Positions 19,453-29,076 of a stretch of 46,272 nucleotides of DNA are shown in pieces. The notes under the pieces were generated by a model. That model was given only the letters and a program-made list of their open reading frames with translations, had not been told where the DNA came from and ran no database searches. Source of the stretch: Rhodospirillaceae bacterium (GTDB lineage Bacteria > Pseudomonadota > Alphaproteobacteria > Puniceispirillales > Puniceispirillaceae); contig WTIL01000106.1 of assembly GCA_011522725.1 (NCBI GenBank), positions 1 through 46,272 of the forward strand, written 5' to 3'. Every line of letters begins with the position of its first letter. Positions within the stretch are counted from its first letter, which is position 1. The translations under genes and the position numbers were made by a program.

Positions 19453-20613
19453 ATGAATATCCATGAACATCAGGCCAAGGGCCTGCTGGCCGGCTTCGGC
19501 GTCGCTGTGCCGCGCGGCACAGCAGCCTTCACGGTTGACGAAGCCGTCGCTGCTGCCACCGATCTTGGTGGTCTGGTGCATGTGGTCAAGGCGCAGATTC
19601 ATGCTGGCGGACGCGGCAAGGCGGGCGGCGTCAAGGTCGTCAAATCTGTCGAAGAGGTCCGCGAGGTGGCGACCGAGCTTCTTGGCAAGACTCTGGTCAC
19701 GCATCAGACCGGCCCTCAGGGCCGAGAGGTCCAGCGCCTCTATATCGAGGAAGGCTGCGACATCGGCGACGAGCTGTATCTGTCGATCCTGGTCGATCGC
19801 GGCACCAGCCGGGTGACAATCATCGCCTCCAGCGAAGGCGGCATGGATATCGAGGAGGTCGCCGAAACGAACCCCGAGAAAATCCTGTCCCTCGGCATCG
19901 ATCCGGCTACCGGCCTGCAGCCCCATCATATCCGCCGCATCGCCGGTGTGCTCGGCCTGTCGAAGGACACGGCGAAGCAGCTTCCGGGCTTCCTCGGCGG
20001 TTTGTACCGCGCCTTCAACGAGCTGGATGCGAGCCTTCTGGAGATCAACCCGCTCGTTGTGACCGGAAGCGGCGATCTCCTGGCGCTCGATGCGAAGATG
20101 AGCTTCGATGACAACGCGCTCTACCGTCATCCCGATGTGCTGGCGCTTCGCGACCTTGCCGAGGAAGACCCGGCTGAAGTGCGCGCCAGCGAATTCGAGC
20201 TCAACTACATCAAGCTCGACGGCAATATCGGCTGCATGGTGAACGGCGCCGGCCTCGCCATGGCGACCATGGACATCATCCAGCTGCAGGGCGGCTCTCC
20301 GGCGAACTTCCTCGATGTCGGTGGCAGCGCCACCGCCGAGCGTGTCACCGAAGCCTTCAAGATCATTCTCTCCGACGAGAATGTGAAGGGCATCCTTGTC
20401 AACATCTTCGGCGGCATCATGCGCTGTGACATCATCGCCGAGGGCGTTGTCAGCGCGGCCCGCAGCCTTGGGCTCGACAAGCCGCTGGTCGTGCGGCTCG
20501 AGGGCACCAATGTCGAAGAGGGCAAGCGCATCATGGCCGAGAGCGGTCTCGACATCATTGCGGCAGACAATCTGGCCGACGCCGCGGCGAAAATCGTCGC
20601 CGCGACAGCCTGA
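19453..20613 (+). CDS. sucC: Succinyl-CoA synthetase, beta subunit
   Basis: ATP-grasp subunit of succinyl-CoA ligase, which makes ATP or GTP from succinyl-CoA. The 386-residue protein begins [17 protein letters not shown] and contains [38 protein letters not shown], and the C-terminal [20 protein letters not shown] 19453 is preceded by a run of six G residues; the GTG at 19441 in the ORF track is part of that ribosome site. sucD begins 14 bases later. Confidence 0.97.
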   Translation: MNIHEHQAKGLLAGFGVAVPRGTAAFTVDEAVAAATDLGGLVHVVKAQIHAGGRGKAGGVKVVKSVEEVREVATELLGKTLVTHQTGPQGREVQRLYIEEGCDIGDELYLSILVDRGTSRVTIIASSEGGMDIEEVAETNPEKILSLGIDPATGLQPHHIRRIAGVLGLSKDTAKQLPGFLGGLYRAFNELDASLLEINPLVVTGSGDLLALDAKMSFDDNALYRHPDVLALRDLAEEDPAEVRASEFELNYIKLDGNIGCMVNGAGLAMATMDIIQLQGGSPANFLDVGGSATAERVTEAFKIILSDENVKGILVNIFGGIMRCDIIAEGVVSAARSLGLDKPLVVRLEGTNVEEGKRIMAESGLDIIAADNLADAAAKIVAATA

Positions 20614-20627
20614 CGGGGGAATATGTC

Positions 20628-21509
<882 letters not shown>

Positions 21510-21521
21510 CGCGCTGGTGGC

Positions 21522-21549
21522 TTGAATCTGCGCCAGCAGCGCATACACT
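21522..21549 (+). promoter_or_regulatory. Possible internal promoter before sucA
   Basis: TTGAAT, a 16-base spacer, then TACACT (four of six matches in each hexamer) lie 36 bases before the sucA start. This is the longest gap in the mdh-lpd run (75 bases). Weak evidence; it could be chance. Confidence 0.25.
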
Positions 21550-21584
21550 GATGGACGGTGTCAAAATGAACAGGTGCTTTTCTC

Positions 21585-24503
21585 ATGGATGACGCGGCTC
21601 AGGTGCCGGGCCAACCCGGGCAGCCGGACGAGTTTGATCTGACCTTCCTGTCGGCGGCGAATGCCACCTTCATAGCCGAGATGAACGCGGCGTGGCGGCG
21701 TGATCCCTCGGCCGTCGACAGCCGCTGGGCCGCTTATTTCGAGCGTCTCAACGCGCTTGGGGACAGCAGCGCCGAAATCGAGCAGGGTCCCAGCTGGGCC
21801 CGCAACGGCAGCCGCATCGTCGGGGCGACCGACCCGGCCGATTCGGTGAATGCCGTGGCTGCCGGCCATGCCGCCGGGCGGCATATGAACGCCGGTGACA
21901 TGCGTGCCGCGACACTGGACTCGCTCCGCGCGGTGATGCTGATACGCGCCTACCGGATCCGCGGGCATCTTCTGGCCGATCTCGATCCGCTGTCGCTGGA
22001 AACCAAGCCGCTTCATCCCGAGCTTGATCCGGCGACCTATGGCTTCACCGACGCCGACTGGGATCGCCCGATCTTCATCAATTATGTTCTCGGTCTCGAG
22101 ACGGCGACCCTGCGCGAGATTGTCGAGACGCTCCGCAAGACCTATTGCAGCACCATCGGCGTCGAGTTCATGCATGTGCAGGACCCGGCGCAGAAGGCGT
22201 GGATTCAGGAGCGTATCGAGGCCATCGGCAACCGCACCGACTTCACCAAGCGTGGCAAGAAGGCGATCTATGAGCGCCTTGTGGATGCCGAGCAGTTCGA
22301 AAAGTACCTTCACAAGAAATATACCGGCACCAAGCGGTTCGGAGTCGATGGCGGCGAGGCGATGATCCCGGCGCTGGAGCAGATCCTGAAGCGCGGCACG
22401 CAGCTCGGCGTCGGCGAGATTGTGGTCGGCATGGCGCATCGCGGCCGTCTGAACATCCTGCATAATGTCTTCGGCAAGCCGTTCCGCGCGATCATCTCCG
22501 AGTTTCTGGGCAACCCGGCAAACCCCGAGGATGCCGGTGGATCGGGCGATGTGAAATATCACATGGGCGCATCTTCGGACCGCGAGTTCGACGGCAAGAC
22601 CGTTCATCTCAGCCTTGCGCCGAACCCGTCGCATCTTGAAATCGTCGATCCGGTCGTGGTCGGCCGGGTACGGGCCAAGCAGGAACAGCGCCGGGATACC
22701 GAGCGCAAGGAAGTCGTGGGAATCCTGCTGCATGGCGATGCCGCCTTCGCCGGACAGGGCGTTGTTGCCGAGACCTTTGCCTTTTCGGCGCTTCGCGGCT
22801 ACCGCACCGGCGGCACGATTCATATCATCCACAACAACCAGATCGGCTTTACCACGAGCCCGCATTATTCGCGTTCCTCGCCCTATCCGACCGATGTCGC
22901 GAAGATGGTGATGGCGCCGATCTTTCATGTGAATGGCGACGACCCCGAGGCGGTCGTCCATGCGGCGCGGATCGCCATCGAGTTCCGCCAGGCCTTCGGC
23001 AGCGACGTTGTTCTCGACATTTTCTGCTATCGCCGGTTCGGCCACAATGAAGGCGACGAGCCGATGTTCACGCAGCCGCTGATGTACAAGGCCATCAGCG
23101 AGCATCCGACAACCAGTTCGATCTATGCCGAGAAGCTGGTCGCCGAAGGCATCATGACGCCCGAGGAAACAAGGCAGGTCGTCGATGACCGCATTGCCTA
23201 TCTCGACACCGAATTCGAGGCCGGAACGAACTACCGCCCGAACAAGGCCGACTGGCTCGAGGGAAGCTGGTCCGGCATGCGTACCGCGCACGGCATCGAG
23301 CGGCGCGGCGACACGGCTGTCGAGCTCGAGACGCTTCGCAAGATCGGCGAGACCATGACGACGGTACCGGAGCATATGACCCTGAACCCGAAGCTGACCC
23401 GTATCGTCGAGACGCGCGCCGCGCGCATTCGCGAAGGTGACGGCATCGACTGGGCGACGGCCGAGCATCTCGCCTTCGGCGCGCTGCTTCTCGAGGGTGA
23501 TCCGGTGCGCCTGTCCGGCCAGGACAGCTGCCGCGGCACCTTCAGCCAGCGCCATGCCGTGCTGGTGGATCAGGCGACTGAAGAGCGCTATGCGCCGCTG
23601 TCGCACCTGTCCGAAGGCCAGGCGATGTTTGAGGTGATCGACTCGCCGCTGTCCGAAGCATCGGTGATGGGGTTCGAATATGGTTTCTCGCAGGCCGAGC
23701 CGAACGCACTGGTCATGTGGGAGGCGCAGTTCGGCGATTTTGCCAACGGCGCGCAGGTGGTGATCGACCAGTTCATCTCCTCCGGCGAGTCGAAATGGCT
23801 CCGCATGAACGCGCTGGTGCTGCTGCTGCCGCACGGCTATGAGGGCCAGGGACCCGAGCACAGCTCGGCACGCCTCGAGCGTTACCTGCAGCTGTGCGCC
23901 GAGGACAATATGCAGGTTGTGAACTGCAGCACGCCGGCCAACTACTTCCATGTGCTGCGCCGCCAGCTGCGCCGCGATTTCCGCAAGCCGCTTGTGATCA
24001 TGACGCCGAAGTCCCTGCTGCGCCACAAGGCCTGTGTCTCGCAGCTCGAGGATATGGGTCCCGGCACCACCTTCCACCGTGTTCTCGACGAGCGCGATAC
24101 CAGGGTGAAATCGGGCAAGGCAAAGCGGCTGGTGATGTGCAGCGGCAAGGTCTATTACGATCTCGCCGCGGCGCGCGATGCTGCCGAGATGTGGGACACC
24201 GAGATCATCCGTGTCGAGCAGCTTTACCCGTTCCCGTCGAAGGCCCTGACCGAGGTGCTGGCGATGACGCCGAAAGCAAGCCTCGTCTGGTGCCAGGAAG
24301 AGCCGAAGAACATGGGAAGCTGGACCTTTGTCCGCGATTTCATCGAAGACGCGATGGCAGAGGCCGGTTGCAAGCAGGAACGGCTTGCCTATGCAGGCCG
24401 CGCCGCGGCGGCATCGCCTGCCACCGGGTCCCTGTCGCGGCACAACCGCGAACAGACGGCTCTCGTGAACGAGGCGCTGGGCCTGAAGGCGAAGAAAGAC
24501 TGA
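21585..24503 (+). CDS. sucA: 2-oxoglutarate dehydrogenase E1 component
   Basis: Thiamine-diphosphate enzyme that decarboxylates 2-oxoglutarate and transfers the succinyl group to lipoyl-SucB. The 972-residue protein has the N-terminal E2-binding helix region (FLSAANATFIAEMNAAWRRDP), GVEFMHVQDPAQKAWIQERIE, MAHRGRLNILHNVFGKP, the TPP-site DAAFAGQGVVAET and NNQIGFTTSP, FCYRRFGHNEGDEPMFTQP, and C-terminal QGPEHSSARLERYLQLCAEDNMQV. ATG 21585 (AGGTGC in front) gives a complete family N-terminus. sucB follows after 81 bases. Confidence 0.97.
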   Translation: MDDAAQVPGQPGQPDEFDLTFLSAANATFIAEMNAAWRRDPSAVDSRWAAYFERLNALGDSSAEIEQGPSWARNGSRIVGATDPADSVNAVAAGHAAGRHMNAGDMRAATLDSLRAVMLIRAYRIRGHLLADLDPLSLETKPLHPELDPATYGFTDADWDRPIFINYVLGLETATLREIVETLRKTYCSTIGVEFMHVQDPAQKAWIQERIEAIGNRTDFTKRGKKAIYERLVDAEQFEKYLHKKYTGTKRFGVDGGEAMIPALEQILKRGTQLGVGEIVVGMAHRGRLNILHNVFGKPFRAIISEFLGNPANPEDAGGSGDVKYHMGASSDREFDGKTVHLSLAPNPSHLEIVDPVVVGRVRAKQEQRRDTERKEVVGILLHGDAAFAGQGVVAETFAFSALRGYRTGGTIHIIHNNQIGFTTSPHYSRSSPYPTDVAKMVMAPIFHVNGDDPEAVVHAARIAIEFRQAFGSDVVLDIFCYRRFGHNEGDEPMFTQPLMYKAISEHPTTSSIYAEKLVAEGIMTPEETRQVVDDRIAYLDTEFEAGTNYRPNKADWLEGSWSGMRTAHGIERRGDTAVELETLRKIGETMTTVPEHMTLNPKLTRIVETRAARIREGDGIDWATAEHLAFGALLLEGDPVRLSGQDSCRGTFSQRHAVLVDQATEERYAPLSHLSEGQAMFEVIDSPLSEASVMGFEYGFSQAEPNALVMWEAQFGDFANGAQVVIDQFISSGESKWLRMNALVLLLPHGYEGQGPEHSSARLERYLQLCAEDNMQVVNCSTPANYFHVLRRQLRRDFRKPLVIMTPKSLLRHKACVSQLEDMGPGTTFHRVLDERDTRVKSGKAKRLVMCSGKVYYDLAAARDAAEMWDTEIIRVEQLYPFPSKALTEVLAMTPKASLVWCQEEPKNMGSWTFVRDFIEDAMAEAGCKQERLAYAGRAAAASPATGSLSRHNREQTALVNEALGLKAKKD

Positions 24504-24584
24504 GGCGAAGCGGCCGCTGTGGCCGCACGCATGGATGATACGGGCGGACAGGACCTGCCCAGCACGCGAGGAGACGAGGCCGTC

Positions 24585-25850
24585 ATGGCGATCGAAATCA
24601 CAGTTCCCACTCTTGGTGAATCGGTGGCTGATGCCACTGTGGCCCGCTGGATCAAGACCACCGGCGATGCCGTCGCGGCGGACGAACCGGTCGTCGAGCT
24701 GGAAACCGACAAGGTGACGCTGGAAGTTCCGGCGCCCGCCGCCGGCACGCTTGGCGAAATTCTTGCTGCCGAGGGAGCGACGGTCGAGGTCGGCGCAAGC
24801 CTTGCCATGCTGAACGAGGGTGCCGCACCAGCCGCACCTGCGCCCGAGGCCCCGGCAAAACCTGCGCCGGCAAAATCTGCGCCGGCCTCACCTGCCCCGG
24901 CCACACCGGCACCTGTCCCGGCCGCTCCAGCGGCGGCATCCGCTGCTGCGGGCATGCCGCTGTCGCCTGCCGTGCGCCGGCTTGTCGAGGAAAACAATCT
25001 GAATCCGGCGGCCATCAGGGGCACCGGCGTTGATGGCCGGCTGACCAAGGCGGATGTTCTGGCCCATATGAAGGGCGCGCCGGCCGCGTCGGCCCCGGCA
25101 GCCGCGCCGGCCCAGCAGATGCCGCGCCAGCAGCCGCGCCCCGAAGACGCCGCCCGCGAGGAACGCGTGCCGATGTCGAAGCTGCGCCAGGTCATCGCCT
25201 CGCGCCTGAAGGCGGCGCAGAACACGGCGGCGATGCTGACCACCTTCAACGAGGTCGACATGACCGCGCTGATGGCGCTCCGCAGTACCTACCGGCAGGA
25301 ATTCGAGGCCGCCTACGGCACCCGTCTCGGCTTCATGGGCATGTTCGTGCTGGCCTCGATCAAGGCGCTTCAGGAATTTCCAGCGGTGAACGCCGAAATC
25401 GACGGCACCGACATCATCTACAAGAACTACTATAATATCGGGGTTGCCGTCGGCACGCCGCAGGGACTCGTCGTTCCGGTGGTGCGTGACGCCGGCGGCC
25501 TCGGCCTTGCCGAAATCGAGACCCGCATCGCCGATTTCGGCGACCGCGCCCGCAACGGCAAGATCACGCCGGACGACATGGCCGGCGGTTCCTTCACCAT
25601 CTCCAATGGCGGCGTCTACGGCTCGCTGATGTCGACGCCGATCCTGAACCCGCCGCAGAGCGGCATTCTCGGCATGCACAAGATCGAGAAACGCCCTGTC
25701 GTGGTCGATGACGCCATCGTGATTCGCCCGATGATGTATCTGGCGCTTTCCTATGACCACCGGATCATCGACGGACGAGAGGCGGTCTCCTTCCTTGCCC
25801 GCATCAAGGAACTTGTCGAGGATCCGCGGCGGATCGTTCTTGGCGTCTGA
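24585..25850 (+). CDS. sucB: 2-oxoglutarate dehydrogenase E2 (succinyltransferase)
   Basis: Dihydrolipoyl succinyltransferase core of the 2-oxoglutarate dehydrogenase complex. The 421-residue protein has one lipoyl domain (1 to about 80) with the lipoylated Lys43 in ETDKVTLEV, an Ala/Pro/Lys-rich flexible linker, an E3-binding domain ([13 protein letters not shown] through [12 protein letters not shown]), a second Ala/Pro linker, and the catalytic domain ending [19 protein letters not shown] with the active-site His. ATG 24585 follows GAGGAGACGAGG; the 22 earlier codons of the ORF track are not family-like. 2-oxoglutarate rather than pyruvate specificity is inferred from pairing with SucA. 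Confidence 0.96.
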   Translation: MAIEITVPTLGESVADATVARWIKTTGDAVAADEPVVELETDKVTLEVPAPAAGTLGEILAAEGATVEVGASLAMLNEGAAPAAPAPEAPAKPAPAKSAPASPAPATPAPVPAAPAAASAAAGMPLSPAVRRLVEENNLNPAAIRGTGVDGRLTKADVLAHMKGAPAASAPAAAPAQQMPRQQPRPEDAAREERVPMSKLRQVIASRLKAAQNTAAMLTTFNEVDMTALMALRSTYRQEFEAAYGTRLGFMGMFVLASIKALQEFPAVNAEIDGTDIIYKNYYNIGVAVGTPQGLVVPVVRDAGGLGLAEIETRIADFGDRARNGKITPDDMAGGSFTISNGGVYGSLMSTPILNPPQSGILGMHKIEKRPVVVDDAIVIRPMMYLALSYDHRIIDGREAVSFLARIKELVEDPRRIVLGV

Positions 25851-25920
25851 TTCATTGTGAACGGCCAGCGCGCCGGCCGTTTGACAACGAGGCGTGCCGC
25901 ATTCCACCCGGGGGACCCAG

Positions 25921-27330
25921 ATGAGCGAGACCAGATTCGACCTGATCGTGATTGGCGCAGGCCCTGGCGGCTACGTTGCCGCCATCCGCGCCGCACAGCT
26001 CGGCATGAGCGTGGCCTGCGTTGAAAAACGCACGACCCTCGGCGGCACCTGCCTGAATGTGGGATGCATCCCGTCGAAAGCGCTGCTGAACGCGTCGGAG
26101 CATTATGCCGATGCGGCCGGCGGCGGCCTTGGCGAGCTGGGAATCGAACTTGGCAGCGTCAAGCTCGACCTGCCGAAGATGATGCGGGGCAAGGACAAGA
26201 TCGTCGACAGCCTGACAACAGGCATCGATTTCCTTTTCAAGAAGAACAAGGTGACGCGCCTGCAGGGCGCCGCCCGTATCGACGGTGCCGGCAAGGTGAC
26301 GGTGACCGACGGTGCGGATGCCGGAAGCTACGAGGCCGAGCGGATCCTGATCGCAACAGGAAGCCACGCATCGAGCCTTCCCGGGATCGAGATCGACGAG
26401 ACCCGGATCGTCAGCTCCACCGGTGCGCTGGCGCTTCCGAAAGTGCCGAAGAAGCTGATCGTTATCGGCGCCGGCTATATCGGGCTCGAGCTCGGCACGG
26501 TCTGGGCGCGGCTTGGCGCCGAGGTCGAGGTGATCGAGTTTCTGCCGCGGATTCTGCCCGGCATGGATGACGAGATCGCCAAGAAATTCACCGCGATGGC
26601 GAAGAAGCAGGGGCTTCGCTTCCGCCTGAAGACGGCGGTGAAATCGGCCAAGGCAACCAAGACGGGCGTCAGCCTGACAGTCGAGCCTGCCGGTGGCGGC
26701 GATGCCGAGACGATCAAGGCCGATGTGGCGCTTGTCGCCGTCGGCCGTCATCCGGCAACCGACGGGCTGGGGCTGGAAGAGGCCGGCATCGCTTTGACCG
26801 AACGCGGCCGCATCAAGGTCGATGCGCGTTTCGAGACATCGGTCGAGGATGTCTATGCCATCGGTGACGTGATCGACGGCCCGATGCTGGCCCACAAGGC
26901 CGAGGAGGACGGTGTTGCCGCAGTCGAGATGATGGCGGGCCATGCCGGCCATGTCGATTACGACCTGGTGCCGGGGATCGTCTATACCGCGCCGGAAGTG
27001 GCCACCCTCGGCAAGAGCGAGGAAGCGCTGAAGGAAGCCGGCATCGAGTACAAGAAGGGCAGTTTCCCGTTTTCGGCAAACAGCCGCGCCCGTGCCCAGG
27101 GTCATCCCGACGGTTTCGTGAAAATCCTGGCCGACGCCGGGACCGACCGTGTTCTCGGCGTGCATATCATCGGTCATGAGGCCGGCACGATCATCCATGA
27201 ATGCGCCACGGCAATGGCTTTCGGCGCGTCCTCAGAGGATATCGCCCGCACCTGCCATGGCCATCCAACCCTGAACGAGGCGGTGAAAGAAGCCGCGCTC
27301 GCCGTCGACGGCCGCGCCATTCATATGTAG
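25921..27330 (+). CDS. lpdA: Dihydrolipoamide dehydrogenase (E3)
   Basis: FAD enzyme that reoxidises dihydrolipoamide on SucB with NAD. The 469-residue protein has the FAD-binding VIGAGPGGYVAAIRAAQLG, the redox-active disulfide in GGTCLNVGCIPSKALL (Cys44 and Cys49), NAD-binding VIGAGYIGLELGTVWARLG, and the C-terminal GHPTLNEAVKEAAL with the catalytic His-Glu pair. Start ATG 25921 is preceded by GGGGGACC; nine ORF-track codons upstream are discarded. Last gene of the TCA run, converging on xerC. Confidence 0.97.
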   Translation: MSETRFDLIVIGAGPGGYVAAIRAAQLGMSVACVEKRTTLGGTCLNVGCIPSKALLNASEHYADAAGGGLGELGIELGSVKLDLPKMMRGKDKIVDSLTTGIDFLFKKNKVTRLQGAARIDGAGKVTVTDGADAGSYEAERILIATGSHASSLPGIEIDETRIVSSTGALALPKVPKKLIVIGAGYIGLELGTVWARLGAEVEVIEFLPRILPGMDDEIAKKFTAMAKKQGLRFRLKTAVKSAKATKTGVSLTVEPAGGGDAETIKADVALVAVGRHPATDGLGLEEAGIALTERGRIKVDARFETSVEDVYAIGDVIDGPMLAHKAEEDGVAAVEMMAGHAGHVDYDLVPGIVYTAPEVATLGKSEEALKEAGIEYKKGSFPFSANSRARAQGHPDGFVKILADAGTDRVLGVHIIGHEAGTIIHECATAMAFGASSEDIARTCHGHPTLNEAVKEAALAVDGRAIHM

Positions 27331-27333
27331 CCA

Positions 27334-27371
27334 CCCCGCCTTGCAGGCAGGCAAGCCTATCCGGAGCGGGG
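27334..27371. other. Inverted repeat at the lpdA-xerC convergence
   Basis: CCCCGC (27334-27339) pairs with GCGGGG (27366-27371), and within the loop CTTGC pairs with GCAAG. It overlaps the xerC 3' end. There is no clear U-run on either side, so I call it only a structured junction that might limit read-through between the convergent genes. Confidence 0.3.
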
Positions 27372-28244
27372 ATGAGTCTCGCGATGAAGGCGCAGCAGAT
27401 GCGCCTCGTCCACATTGGTGTAGCGCTGTGTCGTCGACAGGCTGGCATGGCCAAGCAGTTCCTGAATGGCACGAAGATCGGCTCCGTTTCCAAGAAGATG
27501 CGTGGCAAAGGCGTGGCGAAGCGCATGCGGTGTGACATGCGCCGGAAGGCTGAGTTCGAGCCGCAGTGATTCCACCAGCCTTTGCGCCGCCCGTGCGCCG
27601 AAGGCGTTGCCGCGGGCACTGACGAAGAGCGGCGCGTCAGGCCCGCCATCGAACGGGCAGGCCCCGACATAGGCGGCCACCGCCTCGGCAATGGCCGGCA
27701 GCACCGGCACCTCGCGAATCTTGCCGCCCTTGCCGGTGATCCGCAGCCAGTCACCAAGGGGCACATCCCGCCTTGTCAGGTCGAGCGCCTCGGAAATGCG
27801 CAAACCGCTGCCATAGAGCATCATCAGCAAGGCAAAATCGCGCTGCTTGGCCCAGTCGTCGCCGCGCCGCCTGAAGATCGCGGCAAGAAGCGCGCGCGCG
27901 TCCTCCTCCGAGACCGGCTTGGGAACCGATTTTGGCGGACGCGGCGCGCGAAGCCATGACAGGTCATTGATGTCGATCCGGCCGGTGCGTCCGCAAAAGC
28001 GATAAAAGCTCCTCAGCGCCGAGACCCGGCGCGCCACGGTGGTACGGGCAAGGCCACGCCCGGCCATGTCGGCCAGCCAGCCGCGAAAGCGCCGCCTGTC
28101 AGGGGGTGCGCTGCCGGCGTCACCGCCGGCATAGCCGAGATAGTCGTCGAGATCGGATTCATAGGCAGCAAGGGTGTTGGCACCGTATCGGCGCTCACTC
28201 TCCAGCCAGGCAAGCCAGGCTGTGCGATTGCCGCCGCCGCCCAT
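27357..28244 (-). CDS. xerC: Tyrosine recombinase XerC
   Basis: Site-specific recombinase that with XerD resolves chromosome dimers at dif. The 295-residue protein has a SAM-like core-binding domain (about 5-95) and a catalytic domain with all expected residues: Arg149 (GSGLRISEAL), Lys in GKGGK (172/175), His240 and Arg243 (HALRHAFATHL), His266 (LGHASLSTTQRY) and nucleophile Tyr275. ATG 28244 is four bases after the fsa stop; the ORF track adds 18 residues from inside fsa. No phage or integron genes are nearby, and the priA-fsa-xerC neighbourhood fits a housekeeping XerC rather than a mobile integrase. XerC versus XerD is judged from context. Confidence 0.88.
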   Translation of the reverse strand: MGGGGNRTAWLAWLESERRYGANTLAAYESDLDDYLGYAGGDAGSAPPDRRRFRGWLADMAGRGLARTTVARRVSALRSFYRFCGRTGRIDINDLSWLRAPRPPKSVPKPVSEEDARALLAAIFRRRGDDWAKQRDFALLMMLYGSGLRISEALDLTRRDVPLGDWLRITGKGGKIREVPVLPAIAEAVAAYVGACPFDGGPDAPLFVSARGNAFGARAAQRLVESLRLELSLPAHVTPHALRHAFATHLLGNGADLRAIQELLGHASLSTTQRYTNVDEAHLLRLHRETHPRSG

Positions 28245-28248
28245 GCGC

Positions 28249-28902
28249 CTAGAGAATCGACTGGCCGGTGCCTTCCCAGTCGGAAATGAAGGCGGCAAGG
28301 CCCTTGTCGGTCAGCGGATGCTTGTAGAGCGCGCCGAGGATTTTCGGCGGCAGGGTGACGACGTCGGCGCCCATCGTGGCGGCGTCCACCACATGCTGGG
28401 TGCTGCGGACCGAGGCCACAAGGACCTCGGTATCGAACCCGTACTGGTCGTAGATGGTGACGATTTCCTCGATAAGCCCCATGCCGTCCTGGCCGATATC
28501 ATCGAGGCGTCCGACAAAAGGCGAGATGAAGGTGGCGCCGGCCTTGGCCGCCAGGAGCGCCTGGCCCGCGGTGAAGCACAGGGTGACATTGACGTCGGTG
28601 CCCTCGTCACTCAGCGTGCGGCAGGTGCGGAGCCCGTCCTCGGTCAGCGGCACCTTCACCGTCACATTGTCGGCAAGTTTGGCGAGCTTGCGGCCTTCGG
28701 CAATCATCGTCTCGTAATCTGTGGCCGCCACCTCGGCGCTGACCGGACCATCGACAAGCGAGCAGATTTCGGAAATCGCCTCGAGAATATTGCGGCCGGA
28801 CTTGGCGATCAGCGACGGGTTGGTGGTCACGCCATCGACGAAACCGGTGTCGATATAGGTCTTGATTTCATTGATGTCGGCGCTGTCGAGGAAAATTTTC
28901 AT
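28249..28902 (-). CDS. fsa: Transaldolase / fructose-6-phosphate aldolase family
   Basis: Small class-I aldolase of the TalC/MipB type, acting on fructose 6-phosphate or in the pentose phosphate pathway. The 217-residue protein has [27 protein letters not shown], the Schiff-base lysine region [11 protein letters not shown] (Lys83), [15 protein letters not shown] and [11 protein letters not shown]. This is a complete small-family member, not a fragment of the ~320-residue transaldolase. ATG 28902 is the family start; the ORF track runs back through the spacer and its 16-bp repeats. True substrate preference (aldolase or transaldolase) cannot be told by eye. Transcribed with xerC, divergent from priA. 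Confidence 0.93.
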   Translation of the reverse strand: MKIFLDSADINEIKTYIDTGFVDGVTTNPSLIAKSGRNILEAISEICSLVDGPVSAEVAATDYETMIAEGRKLAKLADNVTVKVPLTEDGLRTCRTLSDEGTDVNVTLCFTAGQALLAAKAGATFISPFVGRLDDIGQDGMGLIEEIVTIYDQYGFDTEVLVASVRSTQHVVDAATMGADVVTLPPKILGALYKHPLTDKGLAAFISDWEGTGQSIL

Positions 28903-28975
28903 GTCGGGAAACCTGCTCTGAAGGTGTAGGTTGGTGGCGGCGGTGCCGGTGCGCGGAGTGTATCGCAAGCCGCCC

Positions 28976-29023
28976 GGCAAATCCACCTGTAGGCAAATCC
29001 ACCTGCGGGCAAATCCACTTGCC
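28976..29023 (+). repeat. Three tandem 16-bp repeats in the fsa-priA divergent gap
   Basis: ggcaaatccacctgta, ggcaaatccacctgcg and ggcaaatccacttgcc lie head to tail. The first two share 14 of 16 bases; the third also forms an inverted repeat, GGCAA-ATCCAC-TTGCC. They fall in the 174-base intergenic region between divergently transcribed fsa and priA, where regulatory sites would lie. No strong promoter hexamers were found in this gap. Confidence 0.85.
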
Positions 29024-29076
29024 GGACACCCGAAAACCGAGAGCCGGCCAGATCAACCGGCGGAGCAAGACAGACC

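Noticed and set aside
21561-24443. 960-codon open frame opposite sucA
   Set aside because: It lies entirely antisense to an unmistakable 2-oxoglutarate dehydrogenase E1. Long antisense frames are expected in high-GC coding DNA, and its His/Arg/Asp-rich translation resembles no family.
27357-28244. Tyrosine recombinase as the mark of a phage or genomic island
   Set aside because: Size, complete catalytic set and the fsa/priA neighbourhood indicate chromosomal XerC; there are no phage genes, tRNA or att repeats nearby.
28976-29023. Short CRISPR array
   Set aside because: The units are contiguous 16-mers without spacers and there are no cas genes.
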